DNA of 38,302 nucleotides, taken from positions 1 to 38,302 of the forward strand of contig CALWOV010000008.1 in NCBI GenBank assembly GCA_944383275.1. Reading direction: 5' to 3'. Of this stretch, positions 7,518-14,979 are shown piece after piece. The notes beneath the pieces were generated by a model. It saw only the letters and a list, made by a program, of their open reading frames with translations. It was not told the origin of the DNA and searched no databases. The position numbers were made by a program, and so were the translations under genes. The DNA is from an uncultured Clostridia bacterium. GTDB lineage: Bacteria > Bacillota > Clostridia > Christensenellales > UBA1242. Numbering within the stretch: position 1 is the stretch's first letter; every line of letters begins with the position of its first letter.

Positions 7518-8117
7518 GTGTTTAAAAAACAAAAAAACAATTTAAAAACTGAAATATTAGGAGTTGCTGAAAATAAAAATAAAAAATCATCTAAATGGGT
7601 GGTTTATATTTTTATTTTATCACTCTGTTTATCTGTGTTGTTTGCTGTTATTTCCGAGTTTATGCTTATGTATGCAAACCTTGCACTTGCCTTAATTTTA
7701 ATTTTGGTATTAATTGCAGTTAGTGTGTTGTTTGATGTTATAGGGGTGGCAGTTGCAGCAAGTGATATAAGGCCATTTTTAGATATGAAAAACAAAAACG
7801 AAAGAGGGGCAAAAGAGGCTGTTTATTTAATAAAAAAAGCCGATCGAGTGTCAACCATATGCACAGATGTAATTGGTGATATAAGCAGTATATTAAGTGG
7901 TGCTGCAGGTGCGTCAATAGCCTTAATTATTATGGGAAGGGTTGAATCGTTAAATGGTCCTTTATTATCAATTATAATAAGTGCCGTAATTGCGGCTTTA
8001 ACAATTTTGGGTAAAGCGTTGGGTAAATCATATGCATTAAATTATTCAAATGTTGTTATGTTAAAGGTTGGAAAATTTGTAAGCATATTCACAAAACGAC
8101 GAACAAAAAATGAATAA
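7518..8117 (+). CDS. Multipass membrane protein, DUF21/CNNM-like (uncertain)
   Basis: A 199-aa membrane protein with four hydrophobic segments (about residues 27-48, 52-77, 118-141 and 147-168) and a basic C-terminus. The piece V-S-V-L-F-D-V-I-G-V-A-V-A-A-S-D then G-A-K-E-A-V-Y-L-I-K-K-A-D-R-V-S resembles clostridial proteins that databases sometimes label CorB-like, but there are no CBS or CorC domains, so a transport role is not shown. GTG start at 7518, supported by AGGAGAG (7507-7513). It follows a terminator, and TATAAT at 7496-7501 may be its own -10 (the -35 is poor). It occupies the place where ispA-dxs-tlyA usually lie. Confidence 0.6.
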   Translation: MFKKQKNNLKTEILGVAENKNKKSSKWVVYIFILSLCLSVLFAVISEFMLMYANLALALILILVLIAVSVLFDVIGVAVAASDIRPFLDMKNKNERGAKEAVYLIKKADRVSTICTDVIGDISSILSGAAGASIALIIMGRVESLNGPLLSIIISAVIAALTILGKALGKSYALNYSNVVMLKVGKFVSIFTKRRTKNE

Positions 8118-8216
8118 TTATACAAAATTATCTAAATAATCCCTATTTAATGCGATTTTTACAATGTATAAAACTTTTGCATAAATATACAAAAAGGGCT
8201 TGCATAATTATAAAAA
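8109..8216 (+). promoter_or_regulatory. ARG boxes upstream of argR
   Basis: Three matches to the ArgR/AhrC operator TNTGNATWWWWATNCANA: AATGAATAATTATACAAA at 8109-8126 (17/18), TTTGCATAAATATACAAA at 8176-8193 (18/18), and CTTGCATAATTATAAAAA at 8199-8216 (16/18). The last two are 23 bp apart centre to centre, a spacing suited to one ArgR hexamer, and the last covers the -35 hexamer. This predicts arginine-dependent autorepression of argR. Confidence 0.65.
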
Positions 8217-8228
8217 ATGATGTATAAT
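8200..8228 (+). promoter_or_regulatory. Sigma-A promoter of argR
   Basis: TTGCAT (8200-8205), 17-bp spacer, TATAAT (8223-8228). The -35 lies inside an ARG box. Confidence 0.7.
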
Positions 8229-8278
8229 AAGTTTAGATAAATGAATAAAATCTTTTTTTATACAAAAAGGAGAAATTT

Positions 8279-8737
8279 ATGGCACGAAATGCAAGGCAGT
8301 CTAAACTTATAGAAATAATAACCAACAACGAAGTTGAAACCCAAGAAGAATTAGTAAATGCGTTGTGTGATAGTGGTTTTGATGTTACACAGGCAACCAT
8401 TTCAAGAGATATAAAAGAACTCGGGTTAATTAAAATTGTTGGGGATAAAAAGAAATATAAATATGCTTTTGTTGGTGGTGATGAAAGGGTTGATGTTTCA
8501 AGAATAACCAATGTTTTTAAAGAGGCAGTGTTCTGGATAAAAGAAGCAGGTAATCTTGTTGTTATAAAAACATTGCGTGGAACTGCTGCAGCAATTAGTG
8601 GCTTTGTTGAAAAATTGGGTCTTGAACATTCTTTGGGCTGTGTTTATGGAGATGACACTGTTATGGTAATAACAGATAGCACAAACAATATTTCATTTGT
8701 TTCATCAAGATTGAAAGATGTTTTAGGTATAAAATAA
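8279..8737 (+). CDS. argR: Arginine repressor ArgR/AhrC
   Basis: ArgR senses L-arginine and controls arginine synthesis and breakdown; it works as a hexamer. Residues 1-70 form the winged-helix domain with A-T-I-S-R-D-I-K-E-L-G-L as the recognition helix. Residues about 80-152 form the oligomerization and arginine-binding domain, with G-T-A-A-A and G-C-V-Y-G-D-D-T-V-M-V-I matching the family arginine-binding aspartate pair. 152 aa is the usual length. AAAGGAG precedes the ATG. The gene has a near-consensus promoter with ARG boxes and its own terminator, and stands before recN as in most Firmicutes. Confidence 0.95.
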   Translation: MARNARQSKLIEIITNNEVETQEELVNALCDSGFDVTQATISRDIKELGLIKIVGDKKKYKYAFVGGDERVDVSRITNVFKEAVFWIKEAGNLVVIKTLRGTAAAISGFVEKLGLEHSLGCVYGDDTVMVITDSTNNISFVSSRLKDVLGIK

Positions 8738-8764
8738 ATCGCAAATATTTTGCGATTTTTTTAT
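8737..8764 (+). terminator. Intrinsic terminator after argR
   Basis: AATCGCAAA (8737-8745) pairs with TTTGCGATT (8749-8757) across a TAT loop, followed by a T-run. The nine-base-pair stem is perfect. Confidence 0.82.
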
Positions 8765-8772
8765 TTATTTGC

Positions 8773-8814
8773 TTGCTTTTCCTGTTCGTTTGTTCTATAA
8801 TAAATTAGAACAAA
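8773..8814 (+). promoter_or_regulatory. recN promoter with overlapping 9-bp inverted repeat
   Basis: TTGCTT (8773-8778), 17-bp spacer, TATAAT (8796-8801). A perfect inverted repeat, TTTGTTCTA (8789-8797) and TAGAACAAA (8806-8814), flanks the -10. This is a good operator candidate. It is not the standard Firmicutes SOS box (GAAC-N4-GTTC), since the half-sites are in the opposite order. The right half-site TTAGAACA recurs at the recA promoter. Confidence 0.6.
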
Positions 8815-8830
8815 TGTTTGAGGTGGTAAA

Positions 8831-10522
8831 ATGATTAGCAAACTTAAAATTAAAAATTTTGCTTTAATCAAGGAACAAGAAATTAATTTTACAAACGGTT
8901 TAAATGTATTAAGTGGGGAAACCGGCGCTGGAAAATCTATTCTTATAAACGCCATTAATTTTATTTTAGGAAATCGCGCTGATAAATCTTATGTCAGAAC
9001 AGGCGAGCAGCTTGCAGAAGTTGGTGCCGTATTTGAATTAGAGAATAATAATGAAGTGTTATCTATATTGCAAGATTTTGGTATCGAGCAAGATGCTGAA
9101 CTTGTAATTAGCCGAAAATTATTTAAAGATGGAAAAAACGAGATAAGGGTTAATGGCGAACAAGTTAATTTAACTATGCTTAAAAAAGTTACATCAAAAT
9201 TAGTAGATGTTTACGGACAACACGAACAGCAAACACTTTTAAATGTTTCAGAACACATAAAGTTTATAGATGTTTATGCAGGTGAGAAATTAGAAAGTTT
9301 AAAGTCTGAATTAAATAATCAACTTGAAATAAAAAAAGATATTGAAACACAAATAAAAGAAATATGTGGTGAAAGTGGCTCTTTGGAACGAGAGTTAGAT
9401 ATTTTAAAGTTTGAATTAAATGAACTTAATGATGCCGACTTAAAAGTTGGGGAAGATGATGATTTGTTAGAAAAAAAGACAAAAATGAACAACACACAAA
9501 AAGTTGCCGAAGCCGTAACTGCTTTAAATAATGGAATTATGGGTTATGACTCAGAAAATAGCGTTATAATAACTTTAAATGATGTAATAAGACACTTGAA
9601 TGGTGTTTTAAACATTGATGCCCAATTTGAAGATTTATCAAACCGACTTTCAAGCGTGAAAATAGAACTTGATGATATTGTTTCAACTTCAAATGCAATT
9701 TTACAAGGATATGATTGGAGTGAAAGCGATTATAACTATATAGAAGAAAGGCTGGAAGTTTTAAAAACCATTAAGCGTAAATATGGTGGTTCAATAAAAA
9801 GTGCTATTCAGTATAAAGAAAAAATTGAAGAAAAAATTAATTTATTAGAAAATAGTGAGTTGATACTTGAAAAATTAAATAATCAACTTGAAGAAACGAA
9901 TCTCAAAATTTCTGAACTTTGTAATAATATAAGTATTATAAGAAAAGAAAAATCTGAAGAACTAGAACTAAAACTTCAAAACGAGTTTAAAGAATTAGGA
10001 ATGAAAAATGCAGTATTTAAGGTAAATATAGTTCAAGAAGAAAAAATTAGTAATCTTGGATATGATAATGTTGAATTTATGTTTTCAGCAAATTTAGGTG
10101 AAAGCTTAAAACCACTTGCAAAAGTAATATCTGGTGGTGAAATGTCTCGTTTTATGCTTGCTTTTAAAGTTGTGTTTGGCACAAAAAATTTAATAGACAC
10201 TATGATTTTTGATGAAATCGACAGTGGAATAAGTGGCGCAATAGGGCACGCTGTGGCTTGTAAATTAGCATCAATTTCTAAAACAAGTCAGGTAATAACT
10301 GTAACACACTTGTCAACTATTGGTGCAATGGCAGATAACCATTTGCTTATTCAAAAGCAATCAACCAATAATTCCACCGAAAGTTTTGTAACTCAATTAG
10401 ATTATCAAGGGCAAATTGCAGAAATTGCAAGACTTGCAGGTAATGCAACGCAAATTAATGTTGCACTTGAATATGCAAGACAGTTAAAACTTAATGCAGA
10501 AAATGCAAAAAGTCAAATATAA
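8831..10522 (+). CDS. recN: DNA repair protein RecN
   Basis: RecN is an SMC-like ATPase that helps in double-strand break repair. Its 563 aa show an N-terminal P-loop G-E-T-G-A-G-K-S (29-36), a Q-loop region with V-D-V-Y-G-Q-H-E-Q-Q, a long coiled coil (about 150-380), and a C-terminal head with the ABC signature S-G-G-E-M-S-R-F-M-L-A and Walker B I-F-D-E-I-D-S-G-I-S-G. GAGGTGG at 8820 precedes the ATG. The argR-recN-spoIVB-spo0A order is the conserved Firmicutes arrangement. An inverted repeat at its promoter hints at specific control, possibly damage-inducible. Confidence 0.96.
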   Translation: MISKLKIKNFALIKEQEINFTNGLNVLSGETGAGKSILINAINFILGNRADKSYVRTGEQLAEVGAVFELENNNEVLSILQDFGIEQDAELVISRKLFKDGKNEIRVNGEQVNLTMLKKVTSKLVDVYGQHEQQTLLNVSEHIKFIDVYAGEKLESLKSELNNQLEIKKDIETQIKEICGESGSLERELDILKFELNELNDADLKVGEDDDLLEKKTKMNNTQKVAEAVTALNNGIMGYDSENSVIITLNDVIRHLNGVLNIDAQFEDLSNRLSSVKIELDDIVSTSNAILQGYDWSESDYNYIEERLEVLKTIKRKYGGSIKSAIQYKEKIEEKINLLENSELILEKLNNQLEETNLKISELCNNISIIRKEKSEELELKLQNEFKELGMKNAVFKVNIVQEEKISNLGYDNVEFMFSANLGESLKPLAKVISGGEMSRFMLAFKVVFGTKNLIDTMIFDEIDSGISGAIGHAVACKLASISKTSQVITVTHLSTIGAMADNHLLIQKQSTNNSTESFVTQLDYQGQIAEIARLAGNATQINVALEYARQLKLNAENAKSQI

Positions 10523-10552
10523 CAAAAGTCAAAAAGTATTAATCTTTTATTA

Positions 10553-10585
10553 AAATTTTAATTTAATTGCAAAAAATTAAAATTT
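10553..10585 (+). terminator. AT-only hairpin after recN
   Basis: AAATTTTAATTT (10553-10564) pairs perfectly with AAATTAAAATTT (10574-10585) across a 9-nt loop. No G-C pair and no T-run follow, so it is a weak terminator at best. Confidence 0.25.
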
Positions 10586-10677
10586 CACATTACATATTTT
10601 TTATTAATAAATTATAATTTATAAATTATTTATAACTAATCAAACATTTTTTTACATTAATTTCCAAATCTTTTTTT

Positions 10678-10707
10678 ACATAAATTTTAATTAAAAAGCA
10701 AAGACTG
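10678..10707 (+). promoter_or_regulatory. Putative sigma-F/sigma-G promoter of spoIVB
   Basis: ACATA (10678-10682), 15-bp spacer, then GCAAAGACTG (10698-10707). The downstream element fits the B. subtilis sigma-F -10 GGNNANAMTR except at the second base, and ACATA fits the -35 GYATA except at the first. An almost identical arrangement precedes dacF, another gene expressed in the forespore of B. subtilis. Confidence 0.5.
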
Positions 10708-10730
10708 TTTCTATAAAAGGAACGGTTTTT

Positions 10731-11819
10731 ATGTTATGCAAAAGTAAACTTACATACATATATTTATTGTTTGCCATATATTTATCCTTTATTAATGCAG
10801 GAAATAATATGGTTTTTCCTTATATAATAGAAAATCAAAGCACAATAAACACTGAAAATATAAGCCAAACTTCAATAGTTTCATCAAATCCACAAACTGT
10901 TATGCTTGGGGGTTATGTATTGGGCTATTCATTCGATACAAAAGGTGTGCTTGTGGTTTCAACAAGTGTGTTGTTTGGGCTAGATAATGAAACAAATATA
11001 ATAGGGAAAGAGTTAAAGTCTGGAGATATCATAATAAGTATTAATGATAAAGAAATGTCAACATCAGAGCAAATAAGTAAGTTTGTTGATAAATTAGGGC
11101 AGAAAGGCGAAGATGCAAAAATTAAGTTTTTAAGAAATGGTAAAGAAATGGAAACCGTAATGAAGCCTGTTTATGATATATTTGCAGATGCTTATAAAAT
11201 TGGGGTTTGGACTAAAGATGAACTAAGTGGTGTTGGAACGGTTACTTTTATTAAATCAGATGGCAGTTTTGGCGCTCTTGGACACCCAATAACAGACTCG
11301 ACAACAGGTAAAAAACTTGATGTTAAACAAGGAAAAGTATATGATTGCAGTGTTATTGGCATTGCAAAATCAAAATATGGTATGCCAGGCGAATTGCGTG
11401 GTGTTATATCACGAAAATCGCCTTTAGGAAGTGTTGATACAAATAGTAATTATGGAATTTATGGAGATATAGATATAGCAAAATTTTCTTTGCTTGAAAA
11501 CCAAATGATTGAAGTAGGTGGAAGGTCAACTGTAAAACCAGGTAAGGCACAAATATATTGTGCTCTTGATGGCGATAAAGTTAGCAGTTATGATATTGAA
11601 ATTATAAAAACAAACTATCAAGCAGTTTCAAATGATAAAAGTTTAGTTTTTAAAATAACAGATAAAGAACTTATTGAAAAAACAGGTGGAATAGTTCAAG
11701 GAATGAGTGGAAGCCCTATTGTTCAAAACGGAAAACTTGTTGGTGCTGTAACGCATGTTTTTGTAAATGATTCAACTAAAGGCTTTGGAATTTATATAGA
11801 TTGGATGATAAATAATTAA
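10731..11819 (+). CDS. spoIVB: SpoIVB serine peptidase (S55), sporulation signalling
   Basis: SpoIVB is secreted from the forespore and cleaves SpoIVFA to trigger pro-sigma-K processing. The 362-aa protein has an N-terminal signal or membrane segment (about 5-24), a PDZ domain (about 60-150; G-V-L-V-V-S-T then G-D-I-I-I-S-I-N) and an S55 peptidase domain. His185 in A-L-G-H-P, Asp311 and Ser326 in Q-G-M-S-G-S-P fit the spacing of the B. subtilis catalytic triad. The C-terminus G-F-G-I-Y-I-D-W-M-I is also conserved. ATG 10731 follows AAAGGAAC. It probably has its own forespore promoter and stands before spo0A as usual. Confidence 0.95.
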   Translation: MLCKSKLTYIYLLFAIYLSFINAGNNMVFPYIIENQSTINTENISQTSIVSSNPQTVMLGGYVLGYSFDTKGVLVVSTSVLFGLDNETNIIGKELKSGDIIISINDKEMSTSEQISKFVDKLGQKGEDAKIKFLRNGKEMETVMKPVYDIFADAYKIGVWTKDELSGVGTVTFIKSDGSFGALGHPITDSTTGKKLDVKQGKVYDCSVIGIAKSKYGMPGELRGVISRKSPLGSVDTNSNYGIYGDIDIAKFSLLENQMIEVGGRSTVKPGKAQIYCALDGDKVSSYDIEIIKTNYQAVSNDKSLVFKITDKELIEKTGGIVQGMSGSPIVQNGKLVGAVTHVFVNDSTKGFGIYIDWMINN

Positions 11820-11822
11820 TTT

Positions 11823-11859
11823 TGTAAAATATTGTAAAATTTTGTAAAAAAATGTTGAA
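11823..11859 (+). promoter_or_regulatory. Four 10-bp-phased 0A-like boxes upstream of spo0A
   Basis: TGTAAAA at 11823-11829, 11833-11839 and 11843-11849, then TGTTGAA at 11853-11859, each separated by exactly 3 bp. The 0A box is TGTCGAA, and Spo0A binds head-to-tail to boxes spaced this way. The first three differ from the consensus at two positions, the last at one. They end 7 bp before the -35, a position suited to an activator. Confidence 0.5.
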
Positions 11860-11865
11860 AAATAT

Positions 11866-11894
11866 TTGATTTTTAAAATATGGTATGCTAAACT
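11866..11894 (+). promoter_or_regulatory. spo0A promoter with extended -10
   Basis: TTGATT (11866-11871), 17-bp spacer, TAAACT (11889-11894) preceded by TATGC, an extended -10. I see no convincing sigma-H promoter here. Confidence 0.5.
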
Positions 11895-11920
11895 GTGTTC
11901 ATATCAGGAGGAGAAAAACT

Positions 11921-12727
11921 ATGATAAACGCAGTTTATTATTTTACAGAAAAGGAAGATTTTGAGCCGACTTTAAAATCTTGTTTTCAAAATTTTGACAT
12001 AGTTTTAGACTATGAAGATAATCTTTCAAAATTACTTTCAAGAATAGTAATTTATGAACCAACAATTTTATTTATTGATTACAAATCTATTGAAAATAAA
12101 GGCTTTTTATTGGATTTATTCAGTGAAAATTCGACATTTTTCGTTCCAGCAGTAATAGTGCTTGGGTCTGATAATCAACCACATAATTTTGATAATTTAG
12201 ATAACACAATTTTTATAAATTATAAGAATATAAAAAGTAAAATATCAATACTTAAAGATGAAATAATTAAAAAGAAAACCTATAAAGATAAAAACGATTT
12301 ATTTCCTATTACAAAATTTAATGAAATATTATCATTTTTGTTCAAAATTAATTTCAAAATTAAAAATCAGGGCACAATTTATTTAAAAGATTGCATAAAA
12401 TATTGCATAATAAGCCGTAAGTGCAGTGCTTGCACAATGAGTGAAGCCTATCAAGTTGTTGCTTGTATGCATAACACAAATGTTGCAAATATTGAAAGGT
12501 CAATAAGACTAGCCATACAATCAACTTGGCAAACTCCAATATCCAAAACTGTTTTACAAGAATTAGGGCTAGACCCAATTTTCTTTGAGACTCAACCAAG
12601 TTGCAGAGAATTAATAGTGTTTTTATCTGAATATTTTATTGAACTTTCAAAAGAAAGAAATCTAGAAAGAAGTTTAAATATTGAAAAATTTTATGATAAA
12701 AGCATATATAAAAGTATTAATGAATAA
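11921..12727 (+). CDS. spo0A: Spo0A-type sporulation regulator with eroded receiver
   Basis: Master regulator of sporulation entry. The C-terminal DNA-binding domain (about 150-260) is recognisable: I-K-N-Q-G-T-I-Y-L-K-D-C-I, then N-V-A-N-I-E-R-S-I-R-L-A-I-Q-S-T-W corresponding to the recognition helix, and P-S-C-R-E-L-I-V-F-L. The receiver (1-120) is badly diverged: Asp53 aligns with the phosphorylated Asp, but the acidic pair at the end of strand 1 is replaced (A-V-Y-Y-F-T), and the Thr/Lys switch residues are not evident. ATG 11921 is chosen because AGGAGGAG (11907-11914) precedes it; the longer in-frame start at 11885 lies in the promoter. 268 aa matches the family. The position after spoIVB supports orthology. 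Confidence 0.88.
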   Translation: MINAVYYFTEKEDFEPTLKSCFQNFDIVLDYEDNLSKLLSRIVIYEPTILFIDYKSIENKGFLLDLFSENSTFFVPAVIVLGSDNQPHNFDNLDNTIFINYKNIKSKISILKDEIIKKKTYKDKNDLFPITKFNEILSFLFKINFKIKNQGTIYLKDCIKYCIISRKCSACTMSEAYQVVACMHNTNVANIERSIRLAIQSTWQTPISKTVLQELGLDPIFFETQPSCRELIVFLSEYFIELSKERNLERSLNIEKFYDKSIYKSINE

Positions 12728-12735
12728 ACTTTAAT

Positions 12736-13380
12736 ATGCCAAAAAACTACAGATTTTCCCGAATGAGTGGGATATTTTTTATAAGTATAGGTGAACATTT
12801 TTCCAAATATAAATGGTTTTATATAATTTTAGGTTCCATTTGTATATCTGGAATTATTGTTGGTTTTATAACAGGTTTTAGAAATGCTGAAGATATAACA
12901 TTGTCTAGTTTGCCTGATGTAACCTTAGTAAAATTTATAGAAAAAGATATAACGGCTGTTTCGGTGTTTTTTTCAAGAATATTTGCAATGCTTGGCTTGT
13001 TTATCTTGGTATGGATAACGAATTGTAAACCTTGGCTTAGTTTTATAACATTTATTATATTAATCTATCGTTCATTTTTGCTTGGAATAACTTGTTCTAT
13101 GTTAATAGTTCTTTATAAAATGGGTGGAATTATTAATGTCGTTCTAATCTTTTTTCCATTTCATTTAATAGTGCTTTTGGCATTATTAGGGTGGTGCGTA
13201 GTTTGTCTTTCAACAAACTATGGTTGTAAACACTCTGGTTTTTCAGTAATAACACACGAGTTTTGGAGACTAAATAAACCTTGTTTTATTTGTTTTAGTG
13301 TTTTGTTTACGCTGGCATATATAATGGAAGCAATTTTAATACCATATATAACATCGGCTATTTTTATTGGTGTATCTTAA
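12736..13380 (+). CDS. spoIIM: SpoIIM-like membrane protein
   Basis: A 214-aa polytopic membrane protein with about five hydrophobic segments (26-46, 76-94, 98-122, 128-156, 182-210). The segment I-Y-R-S-F-L-L-G-I-T-C-S-M-L and the following G-G-I-I-N-V-V-L-I-F-F-P-F-H-L-I resemble the core of stage II sporulation protein M, a subunit of the DMP peptidoglycan-degrading machine used in engulfment. It starts 8 nt after spo0A with no clear Shine-Dalgarno, so it is probably co-transcribed and coupled. Divergence is strong; an unrelated lineage-specific sporulation membrane protein cannot be ruled out. Confidence 0.6.
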   Translation: MPKNYRFSRMSGIFFISIGEHFSKYKWFYIILGSICISGIIVGFITGFRNAEDITLSSLPDVTLVKFIEKDITAVSVFFSRIFAMLGLFILVWITNCKPWLSFITFIILIYRSFLLGITCSMLIVLYKMGGIINVVLIFFPFHLIVLLALLGWCVVCLSTNYGCKHSGFSVITHEFWRLNKPCFICFSVLFTLAYIMEAILIPYITSAIFIGVS

Positions 13381-13400
13381 AAGGCAATATGCCTTTTTTA
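13379..13400 (+). terminator. Intrinsic terminator after spo0A-spoIIM
   Basis: AAAAGGC (13379-13385) pairs with GCCTTTT (13391-13397) across AATAT, with more T following. Confidence 0.72.
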
Positions 13401-13403
13401 TTT

Positions 13404-13432
13404 ACATATTTTTAATAAAAAAGCAAAAACTA
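13404..13432 (+). promoter_or_regulatory. Putative sigma-F/sigma-G promoter of dacF
   Basis: ACATA (13404-13408), 14-bp spacer, GCAAAAACTA (13423-13432). It shares TTTACATA and AAAAAGCAAARACTR with the spoIVB upstream region, with one base less in the spacer. Confidence 0.5.
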
Positions 13433-13454
13433 TCTAAAACAAAAGGAGATAGAT

Positions 13455-14633
13455 ATGAAACTATTTAAAAATTTTTATACTTTAACTATATGTTTGCTTT
13501 GTTGCTTTACTTTATTATTAGTTCCTAATCCTAACAAAACGAATCTAGATGTAAAAGCAGACACCTTAACTCCAAACAGTAAAGCAAGTGTTTTAATAGA
13601 ATATGATACTAAACAGGTTTTATATGAACATAACAGCAAACAGGCACTTCCTATTGCAAGTGTTACAAAACTTATGACTATTTTGTTAACGTTAGAAAAT
13701 ATAGATGAAAATTTACTTTCATTAGATGAAAAAGTTACAATATCTGAAAATGCTGCTGGAATGGGTGGCTCTCAAGTGTTTTTAGATGCAAACACCGAAC
13801 ATACAGTAAGTAATTTATTGAAAGCAGTTATTGTGGCATCTGCAAATGATGCAAGTGTTGCACTTGCTGAGCGAATTGCTGGCAGTGAATCAGAGTTTGT
13901 AAACCAAATGAACACAAAGGCATCAGAACTAAAACTTGAAAATACAAATTTTGTTAATTGTTCTGGTTTGCCAGCGCCAAACCATTATTCTTGTGCATAT
14001 GATGTTGCGATTATAATGTCAGAAGTTTTAAAGCACCCTACATATTTTGATTACAGTAAAATATGGATGGAAGACTATCCACACCCAAGTGGCAGAGTAA
14101 CAAATATGGCTAACACAAATAAATTAGTTCGTTTCTATAATGGCTGTGATGCTGGTAAAACAGGTTCAACTAACGAAGCAGGCTATTGTTTATCTGCAAC
14201 AGCAAAACGCAATGATATGCGCTTAATATCAGTTGTTTTGGGTGCAGATACAAGTAAAACAAGATTTGCAGATGCTTCTGATTTATTTGACTGGGGTTTT
14301 GCAAATTACAGTAGTCAAAAACTTGTTGATTCTCAATCTTTAATTGAAAACCAAGTCAAGTTACAAAAATCAAAAGCAAATTCTATAGAACTTGTTCCAG
14401 CAGAAAATTTTAGTTATATAAGTAAAAAAGGTGAAAAACCATTATACGAAGTTAATTATGAATTGCCAAATGCTGTATCTGCACCAATAAAACAAGGTGA
14501 TAAAATAGGTAAAATCATTATAACTAAAGAAGGAGTAATTGAAAAAGAAATAGATATAGTGTCAAATCAAGATATTGAACCAATAGGCTATTTTGATACA
14601 ATGAGAAAAGTTTTAGATAAATGGTCTTTATAA
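13455..14633 (+). CDS. dacF: D-alanyl-D-alanine carboxypeptidase, DacF-type
   Basis: A penicillin-binding D,D-carboxypeptidase (peptidase S11) that trims the stem peptides of peptidoglycan, acting outside the membrane; DacF shapes spore cortex cross-linking. The 392-aa protein has a signal peptide (about 1-35, ending V-K-A-D), the active-site S-V-T-K (69-72), S-A-N (129-131) and K-T-G (235-237), then a PBP5-type C-terminal beta domain and a short C-terminal helix. AAGGAGA precedes the ATG. The forespore-like promoter and its place after spo0A/spoIIM support dacF over vegetative dacA or dacB. Confidence 0.9.
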   Translation: MKLFKNFYTLTICLLCCFTLLLVPNPNKTNLDVKADTLTPNSKASVLIEYDTKQVLYEHNSKQALPIASVTKLMTILLTLENIDENLLSLDEKVTISENAAGMGGSQVFLDANTEHTVSNLLKAVIVASANDASVALAERIAGSESEFVNQMNTKASELKLENTNFVNCSGLPAPNHYSCAYDVAIIMSEVLKHPTYFDYSKIWMEDYPHPSGRVTNMANTNKLVRFYNGCDAGKTGSTNEAGYCLSATAKRNDMRLISVVLGADTSKTRFADASDLFDWGFANYSSQKLVDSQSLIENQVKLQKSKANSIELVPAENFSYISKKGEKPLYEVNYELPNAVSAPIKQGDKIGKIIITKEGVIEKEIDIVSNQDIEPIGYFDTMRKVLDKWSL

Positions 14634-14730
14634 TAAGAAAGTAAATTTATCTATATTATAAACGCTGTTAAATTAATTGACAAATTTAAAATAAAAATAA
14701 AAAACATCTAAAAACAGGGAAACATTCATA

Positions 14731-14762
14731 TAAAGAACAAGGGGGAGTCCTTGTTCTTTAAT
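14731..14762 (+). terminator. Long hairpin terminator after dacF
   Basis: TAAAGAACAAGG (14731-14742) pairs perfectly with CCTTGTTCTTTA (14749-14760) around GGGAGT. It lies about 100 nt after the dacF stop and the following T-run is broken. Confidence 0.65.
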
Positions 14763-14869
14763 TTATTAAAGTTTGAAAAACAAAAATGATAAATTATTAA
14801 ATTTTATTTTCAAATCTAGTCTTATTAAGTTTAAAATTAAAATTATTTTTACTAATTTTGGTTTTGCTA

Positions 14870-14898
14870 TTGACTACTTTACCTTTCGGTGTTACACT
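14870..14898 (+). promoter_or_regulatory. Sigma-A promoter for the acetyltransferase gene
   Basis: TTGACT (14870-14875), 17-bp spacer, TACACT (14893-14898). It would give a leader of about 75 nt. Confidence 0.6.
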
Positions 14899-14979
14899 TG
14901 TTTTGAAAACAATCTAATACTTAAATCATTTTAATTTTATCTATTATTTATTACATTTTATTAATGGCAAAGGATACTT

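Larger units (their letters stand above)
14634..14979 (+). other. Intergenic region between dacF and the acetyltransferase gene
   Basis: 346 bp of AT-rich sequence. It holds the dacF terminator (14731-14760) and a promoter for the next gene (14870-14898). No ORF with a ribosome site and no tRNA were seen. Confidence 0.7.

Noticed and set aside
8773..8814. Canonical LexA/SOS box at recN
   Set aside because: The half-sites are GTTC...GAAC, opposite in order to the Firmicutes GAAC-N4-GTTC operator, so only a variant operator is proposed.
14634..14800. Small RNA between TTGACA (14677) and the 12-bp hairpin at 14731
   Set aside because: No acceptable -10 follows the TTGACA, so the hairpin is read as the dacF terminator.
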